A DNA stretch of 64,000 nucleotides from Methanobacterium aggregans (lineage in GTDB: Archaea; Methanobacteriota; Methanobacteria; Methanobacteriales; Methanobacteriaceae). Shown here piece after piece: positions 18,802 through 27,574 of the stretch. The notes below the pieces were generated by a model that saw only the letters and a program-made list of their open reading frames with translations, was not told the origin of the DNA and did not search any database. Each line of letters starts with the position of its first letter. Positions within the stretch are counted from its first letter, which is position 1. The stretch spans positions 62,001-126,000 of the forward strand of contig NZ_JAGGLN010000002.1 of NCBI RefSeq assembly GCF_017874455.1. Direction: 5' to 3'. Made by a program: the position numbers and the translations under genes.

Positions 18802-19863
18802 TTAAGTTATCCCATACCTTAAAAGGGCCGCAATTCCTCCAAGAGCATTGAGCTGTTTTCCTCCGTCGTGTTCCGTACTTACGATCAGTACTTTACCACC
18901 CATATTTTCTGTGAGTTCCATGATCTGTTCTACGTCCAGTTCACGTACCAGTTCATCCACAACAAGGAGTTTTTCAACTGCACCTGCATTTGAAGCAGCC
19001 TGAACCTCTTTCTTACCGTATGCAACCAGTTTTGAAGATTTACCTATCTCTGCCAGCAGATCCTCAACAGCTCTCATTTCATAGGCTATCCTGTTTTCTG
19101 TGGCCATTTCCTCAATTATGCCCTTTTTAAGAACTTCACTTATTCCTGTCCTTCCCCCAGCACCGGTGTTTTCGATTAGGGATATCTTGGCCATTTCAGG
19201 ATATTGATCCTTCAAAAAATCGTAGAATTCTCCCTTGGTAAATCCAGGACCTGCTATTATGATACTCTGCACTTCTTTAAACTTCTCCAGGGAGTTTGCA
19301 ACATCTGTGAAGAAGTCGGATATTGCTTTTTTCCTGTTCTTCTGCACTATCCTTTTTCCGGAAACCTGCCCCATTATTGGGCCGTAGTAATCTATCCCGT
19401 ACTGTCTTATGATTCCAAGGTCTGCAACATCATCTTCAACTGCAACTATGATTGCTGAAGGTTTTTTAGAAGATTTAACTGCATTTTTAAGCCTTTTAAT
19501 GTTCCATCTGGACCATTTTTCCTTCTGTATCTTCACAGAATTTTTGAGCTTGAGATCCAGAGTGTGGTGAGAGCCCAGTGGGACCAGATCTTCAGGGCCA
19601 TGCTCTATTATGCCCGTTGCCCTTAACTTTCCAGTGTACTTATGAAAGTTCATATCCTCAACTTTTATTCCTAAAAAGAAGGTTTTTTTAATGCCCCTGT
19701 CGCTCCTTATCTTTTCTCCAGTTGAATCCTGGATCCTACGTGTTGTTTTTGAAGATACCATATCTCCGGGTTCTATTATGTGTGATAGATGCCAGAGGTC
19801 GTCCAGTGTTTCTGGGACAAGTTCTATTATGCCCCTTTTGGTATCCTGATAAACTATTCGCAT
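18802..19863 (-). CDS. pelA: Pelota (Dom34) mRNA surveillance factor
   Basis: Recognises stalled ribosomes and, with an aEF1A-type GTPase and ABCE1, splits them. The 353-residue protein has the three eRF1-like domains. The N-terminal Sm-like domain begins MRIVYQDTKRGIIELVPETLDDLWHL shortened here to its first strands, a central domain carries the AIIVAVEDDVADLG segment, and the C-terminal domain has LLVVDELVRE. There is no GGQ, as expected for pelota. It stands alone on the minus strand. Confidence 0.95.
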   Translation of the reverse strand: MRIVYQDTKRGIIELVPETLDDLWHLSHIIEPGDMVSSKTTRRIQDSTGEKIRSDRGIKKTFFLGIKVEDMNFHKYTGKLRATGIIEHGPEDLVPLGSHHTLDLKLKNSVKIQKEKWSRWNIKRLKNAVKSSKKPSAIIVAVEDDVADLGIIRQYGIDYYGPIMGQVSGKRIVQKNRKKAISDFFTDVANSLEKFKEVQSIIIAGPGFTKGEFYDFLKDQYPEMAKISLIENTGAGGRTGISEVLKKGIIEEMATENRIAYEMRAVEDLLAEIGKSSKLVAYGKKEVQAASNAGAVEKLLVVDELVRELDVEQIMELTENMGGKVLIVSTEHDGGKQLNALGGIAALLRYGIT

Positions 19864-20156
19864 GTTTACACCTTGAAAATATTTGGATAATCCCCTTTTA
19901 GATCATTCAAATCCTAGTTTTTAAAATTCTTTTCTAGCCCTTTCTAAATTCCACTCTATTAGTATATGTTAAAAAACCATTTAAAGAATTATCATTAAGC
20001 GGATTTTTTTGAAATTCAACCATCCATGATTGAATGATGATAATGGGTATTATAAAAAGTTTTGATGACCCCTCTGATTTTAACCATGATTATTAATAAA
20101 TTTTATATAAAAGTTAATACATATTGAGTTTTAACGTAAGGGTAGGAGAAGATGGT

Positions 20157-20477
20157 ATGGACAATGAACTGGAAAAACAAATAAAAAATGCATTAAATGG
20201 AGTAAATCCATGGCAAAGAGTTCCAACAAATGTGAAAGGCGCATTTTTAGTTAAAACTCCCTCTTCAAAGAGAGGTGAAAGTTTCATGGTTGAAATAAAT
20301 CCCACAGATGCCAATGGAAACCCTATAAAAAGGAGGGGAGTATTTTTAAAGAGACGATCCGAGCTTGAAAACTTCATGGAAGTTATGGGAAATGATAAGT
20401 TGAAGGATCTGATGGATGCCCTTGAAAATATTCAGGGATTAACTCCTGAGGAAGAACTTAAAACTGTTGAAATTTAG
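20157..20477 (+). CDS. Small conserved protein, unknown function
   Basis: A 106-residue soluble protein I cannot place. It has a charged N-terminal helix (MDNELEKQIKNAL), a central beta-rich part (GAFLVKTPSSKRGESFMVEI, then RRGVFLKRRSELE) and a helical acidic end. The start is ATG 20157 with GGAG eight bases upstream; a TTG at 20124 opens the same frame but lacks a site. Codon use is like its neighbours, so it is probably a real housekeeping-type protein. Confidence 0.72.
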   Translation: MDNELEKQIKNALNGVNPWQRVPTNVKGAFLVKTPSSKRGESFMVEINPTDANGNPIKRRGVFLKRRSELENFMEVMGNDKLKDLMDALENIQGLTPEEELKTVEI

Positions 20478-20741
20478 GGCTTTAGTTAATTTAATGCCCT
20501 GAAAAACTTTTTTTTATTTAAATTCAGTTTAGATCTTTAATTCATTCCGAATGAATATTGGACTGACCTAGAGTTAATCCCAATTAAAACCCTCAATTTT
20601 TTATTGGATTGAAAACCATAGTTATAACGAGTTCTTATAAATAATCCTCAATTAAAATAAACATTTAAATTTGAACAATATGAATTTTAGTATGAACTTT
20701 AAATTCAAATGCTTTTAATCCAAATTCTAGGAGTTCATTCC

Positions 20742-22055
20742 ATGAAAATTACAATAATCGGCGGTACACGAGGTCTGGGTAATTGGATAGCACGTTTTCT
20801 TAAAAATAAGGGATTTGATGTTGTTATAACTGGTAGAAACCAAGTAGAAGGAGAAAGTGTTTCAAAGAAGTTGGGTGTAATCTACCTTCAGGATAATGTG
20901 GAGGCTGCATCCCAATCCGACGTTACAATTATATCTGTGCCCATAGATGTAACAACCAGAATCATAAAGGAAGTTGCCCCTCATCTTAAGGAAGGATCCC
21001 TTCTTATGGATGTTACCTCTGTTAAAGAGGAGCCTGCAGATGTTATGAAACAGTTTGCTCCTGAAGGTGTGGAGTTTCTGCCAACACATCCAATGTTCGG
21101 ACCCAGGATACGATCCCTGGACGGACAGGTGGTTGTTTTAACCCCTGAAAAAGAGGGGAATGAGGGTAAATGGTATCCTAAGGTTTTAGCATTCCTTGAA
21201 TCTGAGAATGCTCGTGTTCTTGTAACTAATCCTGAGAATCATGATAAGATGATGAGTATCGTTCAGGGATTAACCCATTTCTCATACATATCAATTGCAG
21301 CAACAATAGAAAAACTTGGAATTGATATCAAAGAGTCCAGAAAGTTTGCAAGTCCTGTTTACAGTTTGATGCTTGACATGATTGCACGGATCGTAGCACA
21401 AAACCCTTACCTCTGCTACTCCATACAGACGAACAACAGGTACATCGTCCAGACGCACGAAGCATTTCTAGAGACATTTTTGGAGCTTAAAGAGATGATA
21501 AATGCAGGAAGGGAAAAGGAGTTTGTTGGTGCCATGAGTTCTGCAGCAAAACACCTTGACGACCTTGAAGCAGCCCTTGGAAGATCTGATAAAGCAATAT
21601 CTGCACTCAACGAAGAAGTTCAGCTTCTTAAAGATTCTGTTGGTGAAGAGGTTGGTTTGAGACATATATACTCCGAAACGATCCATGTTGGGATACTGAA
21701 GGAATTATCACCAGATTTTGCAACGTTAGTTAGGGATGAAAAGGAAATTAAACTGAAATTATCCAACGTTGAAGTTTTAAGCACTACGAAACTCCATAAT
21801 TGGAAGGTTGACAATTATCCCAGGAATTTTTACGATGTTTCTGCAGTTTTTCCTGAAAACTGCAATCCTCCAGTGATGGCAGAAACACTGATGAAGTTAG
21901 ATGCTGTCATAGAAGCATCTGTTGTTGATGTTTACTGCGGAGATCAGATAGAAACTGGTAAAAAGAGTGTCACTATACGTTATTCTATAATAAACCCTGA
22001 TGCACGGTTTGAAGTTGAAAATCTTTTAAAAGGATTTGGTGGGATTATACGCTGA
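20742..22055 (+). CDS. tyrA: Prephenate dehydrogenase TyrA
   Basis: Oxidative decarboxylation of prephenate to 4-hydroxyphenylpyruvate for tyrosine. The N-terminal Rossmann motif is ITIIGGTRGLGNWIA, followed by the VTSVKE and THPMFGP segments typical of TyrA. At 437 residues it is longer than bacterial TyrA. The C-terminal part from about residue 310 looks like an added regulatory domain, as in the methanogen form of the enzyme. GGAG is eight bases before ATG 20742. It is unlinked to the trp operon, 13 kb away. Confidence 0.9.
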   Translation: MKITIIGGTRGLGNWIARFLKNKGFDVVITGRNQVEGESVSKKLGVIYLQDNVEAASQSDVTIISVPIDVTTRIIKEVAPHLKEGSLLMDVTSVKEEPADVMKQFAPEGVEFLPTHPMFGPRIRSLDGQVVVLTPEKEGNEGKWYPKVLAFLESENARVLVTNPENHDKMMSIVQGLTHFSYISIAATIEKLGIDIKESRKFASPVYSLMLDMIARIVAQNPYLCYSIQTNNRYIVQTHEAFLETFLELKEMINAGREKEFVGAMSSAAKHLDDLEAALGRSDKAISALNEEVQLLKDSVGEEVGLRHIYSETIHVGILKELSPDFATLVRDEKEIKLKLSNVEVLSTTKLHNWKVDNYPRNFYDVSAVFPENCNPPVMAETLMKLDAVIEASVVDVYCGDQIETGKKSVTIRYSIINPDARFEVENLLKGFGGIIR

Positions 22056-22263
22056 CAGATCCCTGATAAGTTGTCCGTTTTAAAATAATTGAAATGTCTT
22101 ACTTAAAAATTCTTTTAAAAATAATAAACATCTTTTTTTAATTTAAATTGATTTAAACTTCTTTTTTTAGGAAGTATCCTGTTTAAATGCCAGTAACTTC
22201 TTTTAAAATTCATTCCAATGGCATTTAATACATATTGAAAAATAACTATGAAAAAAGCGCAAC

Positions 22264-22308
22264 GTTTATATAGTATGAATAACAAGGTTATAGTAACCAA
22301 AGTTAACT
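22264..22308 (+). promoter_or_regulatory. cdc48 promoter with two palindromes at the start site
   Basis: A TATA box (GTTTATATAG, 22264-22273) is followed 13 bp later by GGTTATAGTAACC (22286-22298) and then AGTTAACT (22301-22308). Both are perfect inverted repeats and lie where the transcript should begin, about 95 bp before the cdc48 ATG. Such a position suits a repressor operator, but no regulator can be named. Confidence 0.45.
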
Positions 22309-22389
22309 AAAACATGATGAATAGTGTAAACTATTTTAAACCCATTAAACATATTATAATCAAGCAAAACGTTAATGTAGGGGGTTCCT

Positions 22390-24582
22390 ATGGAAAATAA
22401 AGAAATGAAATTAAAAGTTGCAGAAGCGTTTTCACAAAACGATGTTGGTAGAACAATTGCAAGGATCGACCCGGCATGCATGCATAAGCTGGATCTTCTC
22501 GATGGAGACATAATCGAGATAAAAGGAAAGAAGGTAACCGCAGCAAAAGTTGCATCAAGTCAGTCAGATGTTGGGCTTGGAATAATCAGGATCGATGGTT
22601 ACCTGAGGAAGAATGCAGGTACCTCCATAGGGGAAGAAATCACAGTCAAAAGGGCTGAAGTGAAAGAAGCCCAGAAAGTGATTCTTGCACCCGTTGACCA
22701 GCAGATAATGATAAGGGGAGATGTAAAACCCGCATTCATGGGCAGAATCATGTCAAAGGGAGATCTGATAGTCGCAGGAATAAGACAGCAGCAGCCCATG
22801 AGGGGGGGCTTATTCGACGACTTCTTCAGGGACATGGTTAGTGATGTTTCACCCATGGGTGAGATAAAGCTTGCAGTGGTTTCAACCAAACCTGCAGGAA
22901 TCGTTCAGATAACAGACATGACTGAAATGGAAATTCAGACAGAACCCGTGGATGTTTCAAAAATTGAGGGCATAAAAAACGTTGTGGATGTTACCTACGA
23001 GGACATAGGTGGCCTCAAGGAGGAAGTCAAAAAGGTCAGGGAAATGATAGAAATTCCACTTAAAAGACCTGAACTCTTTGAAAGACTGGGAATATCCCCA
23101 CCAAAAGGTGTTCTCATGCATGGACCACCAGGAACAGGTAAAACACTCCTGGCAAAAGCCGTTGCAAACGAAAGCGACGCCCACTTCATAGCAATCAACG
23201 GCCCTGAGATCATGAGTAAATATGTGGGTGGATCAGAGGAACGCCTCAGAGAATTCTTCGAAGAAGCTGAAGAAAACGCACCTTCCATCATATTCATAGA
23301 TGAGATAGATGCAATAGCACCCAAAAGGGAAGAAGTAACAGGAGAAGTTGAACGCAGAATAGTTGCCCAGCTACTCACCCTCATGGACGGACTGAAAAGC
23401 AGGGGACAGGTAGTTGTAATCGGTGCAACCAACAGACCAGACGCCCTTGACCAGGCGCTCAGACGACCCGGAAGATTCGACAGAGAAATAGAAATAGGCG
23501 TACCAGACAAAGACGGAAGAATGGAAGTTCTCCAGATCCACACAAGGGGAATGCCCCTTGACGACACAGTGGACTTGGATGAAATAGCAGATATAACACA
23601 CGGATTCGTGGGAGCAGATGTTGAATCACTCTGTAAAGAATCTGCAATGAGGGTTTTAAGAAGGGTACTCCCAGACATCAAGGCAGAAGAGGAGATACCA
23701 AAGGAAACCCTCAAAAAGATGATAGTCACGAAATCCGACTTCAAAGAGGCCCTGAAGGAGATACAACCATCTGCACTGCGTGAAGTGATGGTACAGGTCC
23801 CAGATGTTAAATGGGATGATATAGGTGGACTTGAAAGTGCAAAACAGGAACTTCGTGAGGCAGTTGAATGGCCACTCAAGTACCCTGAAAGCTTTGAGAA
23901 GTTCGGTGTGAGACCACCAAGGGGTGTTCTTGTCTACGGCCCACCAGGAACAGGTAAAACACTCCTGGCAAAAGCCGTTGCAAACGAAAGTGATGCAAAC
24001 TTCATAGCAATCAAAGGCCCAGAACTCCTATCAAAATGGGTTGGAGAATCAGAAAAAGGAGTGCGTGAAGTCTTCAGAAAGGCCAGACAAACAGCACCTA
24101 CCGTGATATTCTTCGATGAGATAGATTCAATAGCATCTACAAGAGGTGGAAGTAGCACAGACTCTGGTGTGACACAGAGAGTTGTTAACCAGCTTTTAAC
24201 AGAGATAGATGGCCTTGAGGAACTGCAGGATGTTTCAGTTGTTGCAGCAACCAACCGTGTGGACATAATAGATCCTGCCCTTCTACGGCCTGGAAGGTTC
24301 GATAGACATGTTAAAGTGGACACTCCTGACGAAACTGCAAGAATTGCAATATTCAAAGTTCATACAAAGGAAATGCCACTTGCAGATGATGTTGACCTTG
24401 AAAAACTTGCCAAAAAAGCAGAGGGATACGTTGGAGCAGATATAGAAGCTGTGTGCCGTGAAGCAGTGATGCTCACACTCAGAGAAAACCTTGAGGCAGA
24501 CAAGATCAAAATGAAACAGTTCAAAGAAGCTATGGATAAGGTGAAACCTAAAAGTGAGGTTGACCTGAGGCAGTACAGCTAA
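22390..24582 (+). CDS. Cdc48/VAT-type AAA ATPase
   Basis: An unfoldase that feeds proteins to the proteasome. The 730-residue protein has the double-psi-barrel N domain (residues 1-190) and two AAA modules. Walker A GPPGTGKT occurs at about residues 245 and 517, Walker B as IIFIDEIDAIAPKR and VIFFDEIDSIAS, and arginine-finger segments as RRPGRFDREIE and RPGRFDRHVK. Long stretches of the two modules are identical in protein and nearly so in DNA. An AGGGGG site lies before the ATG. The gene is monocistronic with a long leader and a hairpin after its stop. Confidence 0.96.
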   Translation: MENKEMKLKVAEAFSQNDVGRTIARIDPACMHKLDLLDGDIIEIKGKKVTAAKVASSQSDVGLGIIRIDGYLRKNAGTSIGEEITVKRAEVKEAQKVILAPVDQQIMIRGDVKPAFMGRIMSKGDLIVAGIRQQQPMRGGLFDDFFRDMVSDVSPMGEIKLAVVSTKPAGIVQITDMTEMEIQTEPVDVSKIEGIKNVVDVTYEDIGGLKEEVKKVREMIEIPLKRPELFERLGISPPKGVLMHGPPGTGKTLLAKAVANESDAHFIAINGPEIMSKYVGGSEERLREFFEEAEENAPSIIFIDEIDAIAPKREEVTGEVERRIVAQLLTLMDGLKSRGQVVVIGATNRPDALDQALRRPGRFDREIEIGVPDKDGRMEVLQIHTRGMPLDDTVDLDEIADITHGFVGADVESLCKESAMRVLRRVLPDIKAEEEIPKETLKKMIVTKSDFKEALKEIQPSALREVMVQVPDVKWDDIGGLESAKQELREAVEWPLKYPESFEKFGVRPPRGVLVYGPPGTGKTLLAKAVANESDANFIAIKGPELLSKWVGESEKGVREVFRKARQTAPTVIFFDEIDSIASTRGGSSTDSGVTQRVVNQLLTEIDGLEELQDVSVVAATNRVDIIDPALLRPGRFDRHVKVDTPDETARIAIFKVHTKEMPLADDVDLEKLAKKAEGYVGADIEAVCREAVMLTLRENLEADKIKMKQFKEAMDKVKPKSEVDLRQYS

Positions 24583-24630
24583 AACCATTCCACAAGTGGA
24601 TTTAACTCCAAAAAAACCTGAAAATTTAAC

Positions 24631-24660
24631 TGGGAGAAGTTTTATTATTTTTTTCTCCCA
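24631..24660 (+). terminator. Hairpin downstream of cdc48
   Basis: An exact 8-bp inverted repeat, TGGGAGAA (24631-24638) with TTCTCCCA (24653-24660), separated by a T-rich loop and found 50 bp after the cdc48 stop. It probably marks the transcript end or stabilises the 3' end. Archaeal termination mainly uses T tracts, which also occur here. Confidence 0.5.
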
Positions 24661-24916
24661 AAATCCTTAAAATAATTCTTTTTCAAGCCTATTGCTATTT
24701 TTAAATTGATAACTTCAAAACATAGATTTGTATTTCTAAAAAAGTGTTATTCAAATTATTTCTTCAAAATAATTCCTTTAAGAGCTATTCTTTGTATATT
24801 AAAAAGCGTTTTACGCACTTTTATTATTTCAGTCCCTAAATTTTTCCTAATTTTTAGTTATACCTCCTAATTTTTTATTTGTAGGGATCATTTTAAAAAA
24901 AAATGAGGATGTTACC

Positions 24917-24982
24917 ATGAAACATCAAAAAAATGATTTAGAAAAATTATCATCCTTCTTTCAGGAAATGAAAAAAAGTTAA
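24917..24982 (+). CDS. Possible 21-residue small protein
   Basis: ATG at 24917 with GAGG eight bases upstream opens a 22-codon frame encoding a charged, helix-prone peptide (MKHQKNDLEKL to QEMKKS). It lies in the 493-bp gap between cdc48 and ahcY, where nothing else is seen besides the hairpin and AT-rich sequence. It could be a leader or a genuine small protein; chance is not excluded. Confidence 0.3.
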   Translation: MKHQKNDLEKLSSFFQEMKKS

Positions 24983-25075
24983 GTATCTTCATATCAATAT
25001 AGGTTTATTTATCGAAAATCTATTCAGAGTTATTTAGATCTTTTAAAAAGAGAGATTCGTTTTTTAGGTGAGACA

Positions 25076-26329
25076 ATGAGTTACAAAGTAAAGGATATTT
25101 CACTTGCACCGCAAGGTAAGAAGAAAATAGAATGGGTACAGAGACACATGCCTGTTCTTGAATACATAAAAAAAGAATTTGAAGAAACCAAACCCTTCGA
25201 GGGCATTACAATTGGATCATGTTTACATCTTGAACCAAAAACAATAAATCTTGGTTTAACCCTTCAAGCAGGAGGTGCAGAGGTTGCAATGACCGGCTGC
25301 AACCCATTATCAACCCATGACGATGCAACAGCTGCAGGAGCTTCAATGGGCCTTAACATGTACGGCTGGAGAGAAGAAAGCAACGAAGAGTACTACGAAA
25401 ACATCAAGAGGGTGCTGGACCATGAACCTGACATAATAATCGATGACGGCGCAGACATGATATTCTTCATCCACAAGGAGCGAAGGGACCTTATCGGGAA
25501 AATATTAGGTGCCTGTGAAGAAACAACAACTGGAATTCATCGTTTAAAGGCTATGAATGAAGATAAAGCCCTTGAATTTCCAGTTATGGCAGTGAATGAT
25601 TCCTACATGAAGTACCTCTTCGACAACAGGTACGGAACTGGACAGTCAACGTTCGACTCAATAATGGGCTCAACCAACATGCTCATAGCTGGAAAAACAG
25701 TTGTTGTCTGTGGATACGGCTGGTGCGGTCGTGGAGTTGCCATGAGAGCTGTGGGGCTTGGTGCAAATGTCATAGTAACCGAAATAGATCCGATAAGGGC
25801 CTTAGAGGCAAGAATGGATGGTTACAGAGTTATGAAGATTCGTGACGCTGTTAAAGAGGCAGATCTTATCTTAACAGTCACAGGAAATATTGATATTGTT
25901 TCAGGCGACGACTTCAAGTACATGAAGGATGGATGTCTCCTTGCAAACTCAGGACACTTCAACGTTGAGATAAACAAAAAAGACCTTCAGGAACAGTCTG
26001 TAAGCTGCAAACAGGTGAGGGCAGATATAGAAGAGTTTGTAATGCATGATGGAAGGAAACTTTACCTCATAGCAGATGGTAGACTTGTTAACCTTGCAGG
26101 AGAACGTGGACAGGGACATCCTGCAGAGATAATGGACATGAGCTTTGCAATGCAGGCACTATCCGCCAAGTACCTCACTGAAAACAAACTTGATGTTGGT
26201 GTTTACAAAACCCTTGATGAAACAGACAGATACGTTGCAGAACTCAAGTTAAATGCAATGAACATTGAAATCGATGATTTAACACCAAGACAGGTGGATT
26301 ATATGAACAACTGGGAAGAGGGAACCTGA
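25076..26329 (+). CDS. ahcY: S-adenosylhomocysteine / S-inosylhomocysteine hydrolase
   Basis: Removes the methyltransferase by-product S-adenosylhomocysteine. In related methanogens the enzyme acts on the deaminated form, S-inosylhomocysteine. The 417-residue protein has the substrate-domain segments HLEPKT, GCNPLSTHDD and DDGADM, and the NAD-binding VVCGYGWCGRGVAMRA followed by VTEIDP; NSGHFNVEI and the C-terminal ARQVDYMN-like PRQVDYMN tail fit the family. AGGTGA lies four bases before the ATG. Which substrate is used cannot be decided here. Confidence 0.93.
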   Translation: MSYKVKDISLAPQGKKKIEWVQRHMPVLEYIKKEFEETKPFEGITIGSCLHLEPKTINLGLTLQAGGAEVAMTGCNPLSTHDDATAAGASMGLNMYGWREESNEEYYENIKRVLDHEPDIIIDDGADMIFFIHKERRDLIGKILGACEETTTGIHRLKAMNEDKALEFPVMAVNDSYMKYLFDNRYGTGQSTFDSIMGSTNMLIAGKTVVVCGYGWCGRGVAMRAVGLGANVIVTEIDPIRALEARMDGYRVMKIRDAVKEADLILTVTGNIDIVSGDDFKYMKDGCLLANSGHFNVEINKKDLQEQSVSCKQVRADIEEFVMHDGRKLYLIADGRLVNLAGERGQGHPAEIMDMSFAMQALSAKYLTENKLDVGVYKTLDETDRYVAELKLNAMNIEIDDLTPRQVDYMNNWEEGT

Positions 26330-26421
26330 ATCCCCATCCCACTTCTATTTTTTCTTTTACATGTATCATAAGCTGAAATTATTGCAGTACTCTGGACTGA
26401 AATCCTGACAAAAAAATTCTC

Positions 26422-27048
26422 ATGGACCCGATGATGAACATGAACTATTCAAAGATCATAGATAAGGGCAATGAACCTTCACGCCTTTTTATTGGAGGAG
26501 TTCATGGTAAAGAAGGAATTACCACCATAAAAGCCCTCTCTCAACTTGATGAGGATTCAGTTTCCAATGGAAAACTTGGGATATACAACTTCGATGAAAC
26601 TCCCTACTTGAGCACCCTCCACAAAGATTATTACAATTCAGATATGGGTAAAAATGTGCTTTCCCTTATTAAAGAGCATAAGCCCGTGGTTTACCTTGAG
26701 GCCCACTGCTACAAAGAGAAGAGCTACGAAAAACTCGTAGATGAAGATCGTAAAAGCAGGGTTGGTGTTCCACCACTTATAGAACTTGAAGAAGGAGTTT
26801 TAATAGGATCTGTAGCCCCATTTCTAAGGTTGAACTGTTTCAAAAGGCAAGATATCTGTATAACCCTTGAAATTCCATGTTACCCCTCAAAAAAAGCTTT
26901 AGGTGTTTATGTTAATATTTTAAAAGCTGTTGCATCTTCCAAAACCCGGGAGGATCTTGAGGCGACCATTGGTACGAGGTATCCTCAGCAGGTTGAAACT
27001 GCACGCAGGTACGCCATTGAATTTTTTGGAGATTACCCCCCGTTTTGA
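26422..27048 (+). CDS. DUF2119-like archaeal protein with a zinc-peptidase signature
   Basis: A 208-residue cytoplasmic protein that matches my memory of the archaeal DUF2119 group. The motifs GGVHGKEG (residues 25-32), VYLEAHCY and ITLEIPCYP line up as HxxE, His and Glu, the same order as in M14 carboxypeptidase and succinylglutamate desuccinylase proteins. A hydrolase or deacylase activity is therefore plausible, though not demonstrated. The start is uncertain because several Met codons (26422, 26434, 26440) lie close together and no strong binding site precedes them. Confidence 0.75.
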   Translation: MDPMMNMNYSKIIDKGNEPSRLFIGGVHGKEGITTIKALSQLDEDSVSNGKLGIYNFDETPYLSTLHKDYYNSDMGKNVLSLIKEHKPVVYLEAHCYKEKSYEKLVDEDRKSRVGVPPLIELEEGVLIGSVAPFLRLNCFKRQDICITLEIPCYPSKKALGVYVNILKAVASSKTREDLEATIGTRYPQQVETARRYAIEFFGDYPPF

Positions 27049-27133
27049 ATAAAAAAACCTAAAAGATTATTATGGAAAACAAGGGCCGAAAAAAACTTAC
27101 ATTAATATATGATGTTCAACTATCATGATATAT

Positions 27134-27574
<441 letters not shown>

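Noticed and set aside
22995..23879. 294-codon open frame on the minus strand inside cdc48
   Set aside because: Shadow of the AAA ATPase; Ser/Leu-rich composition typical of antisense frames, no start signal.
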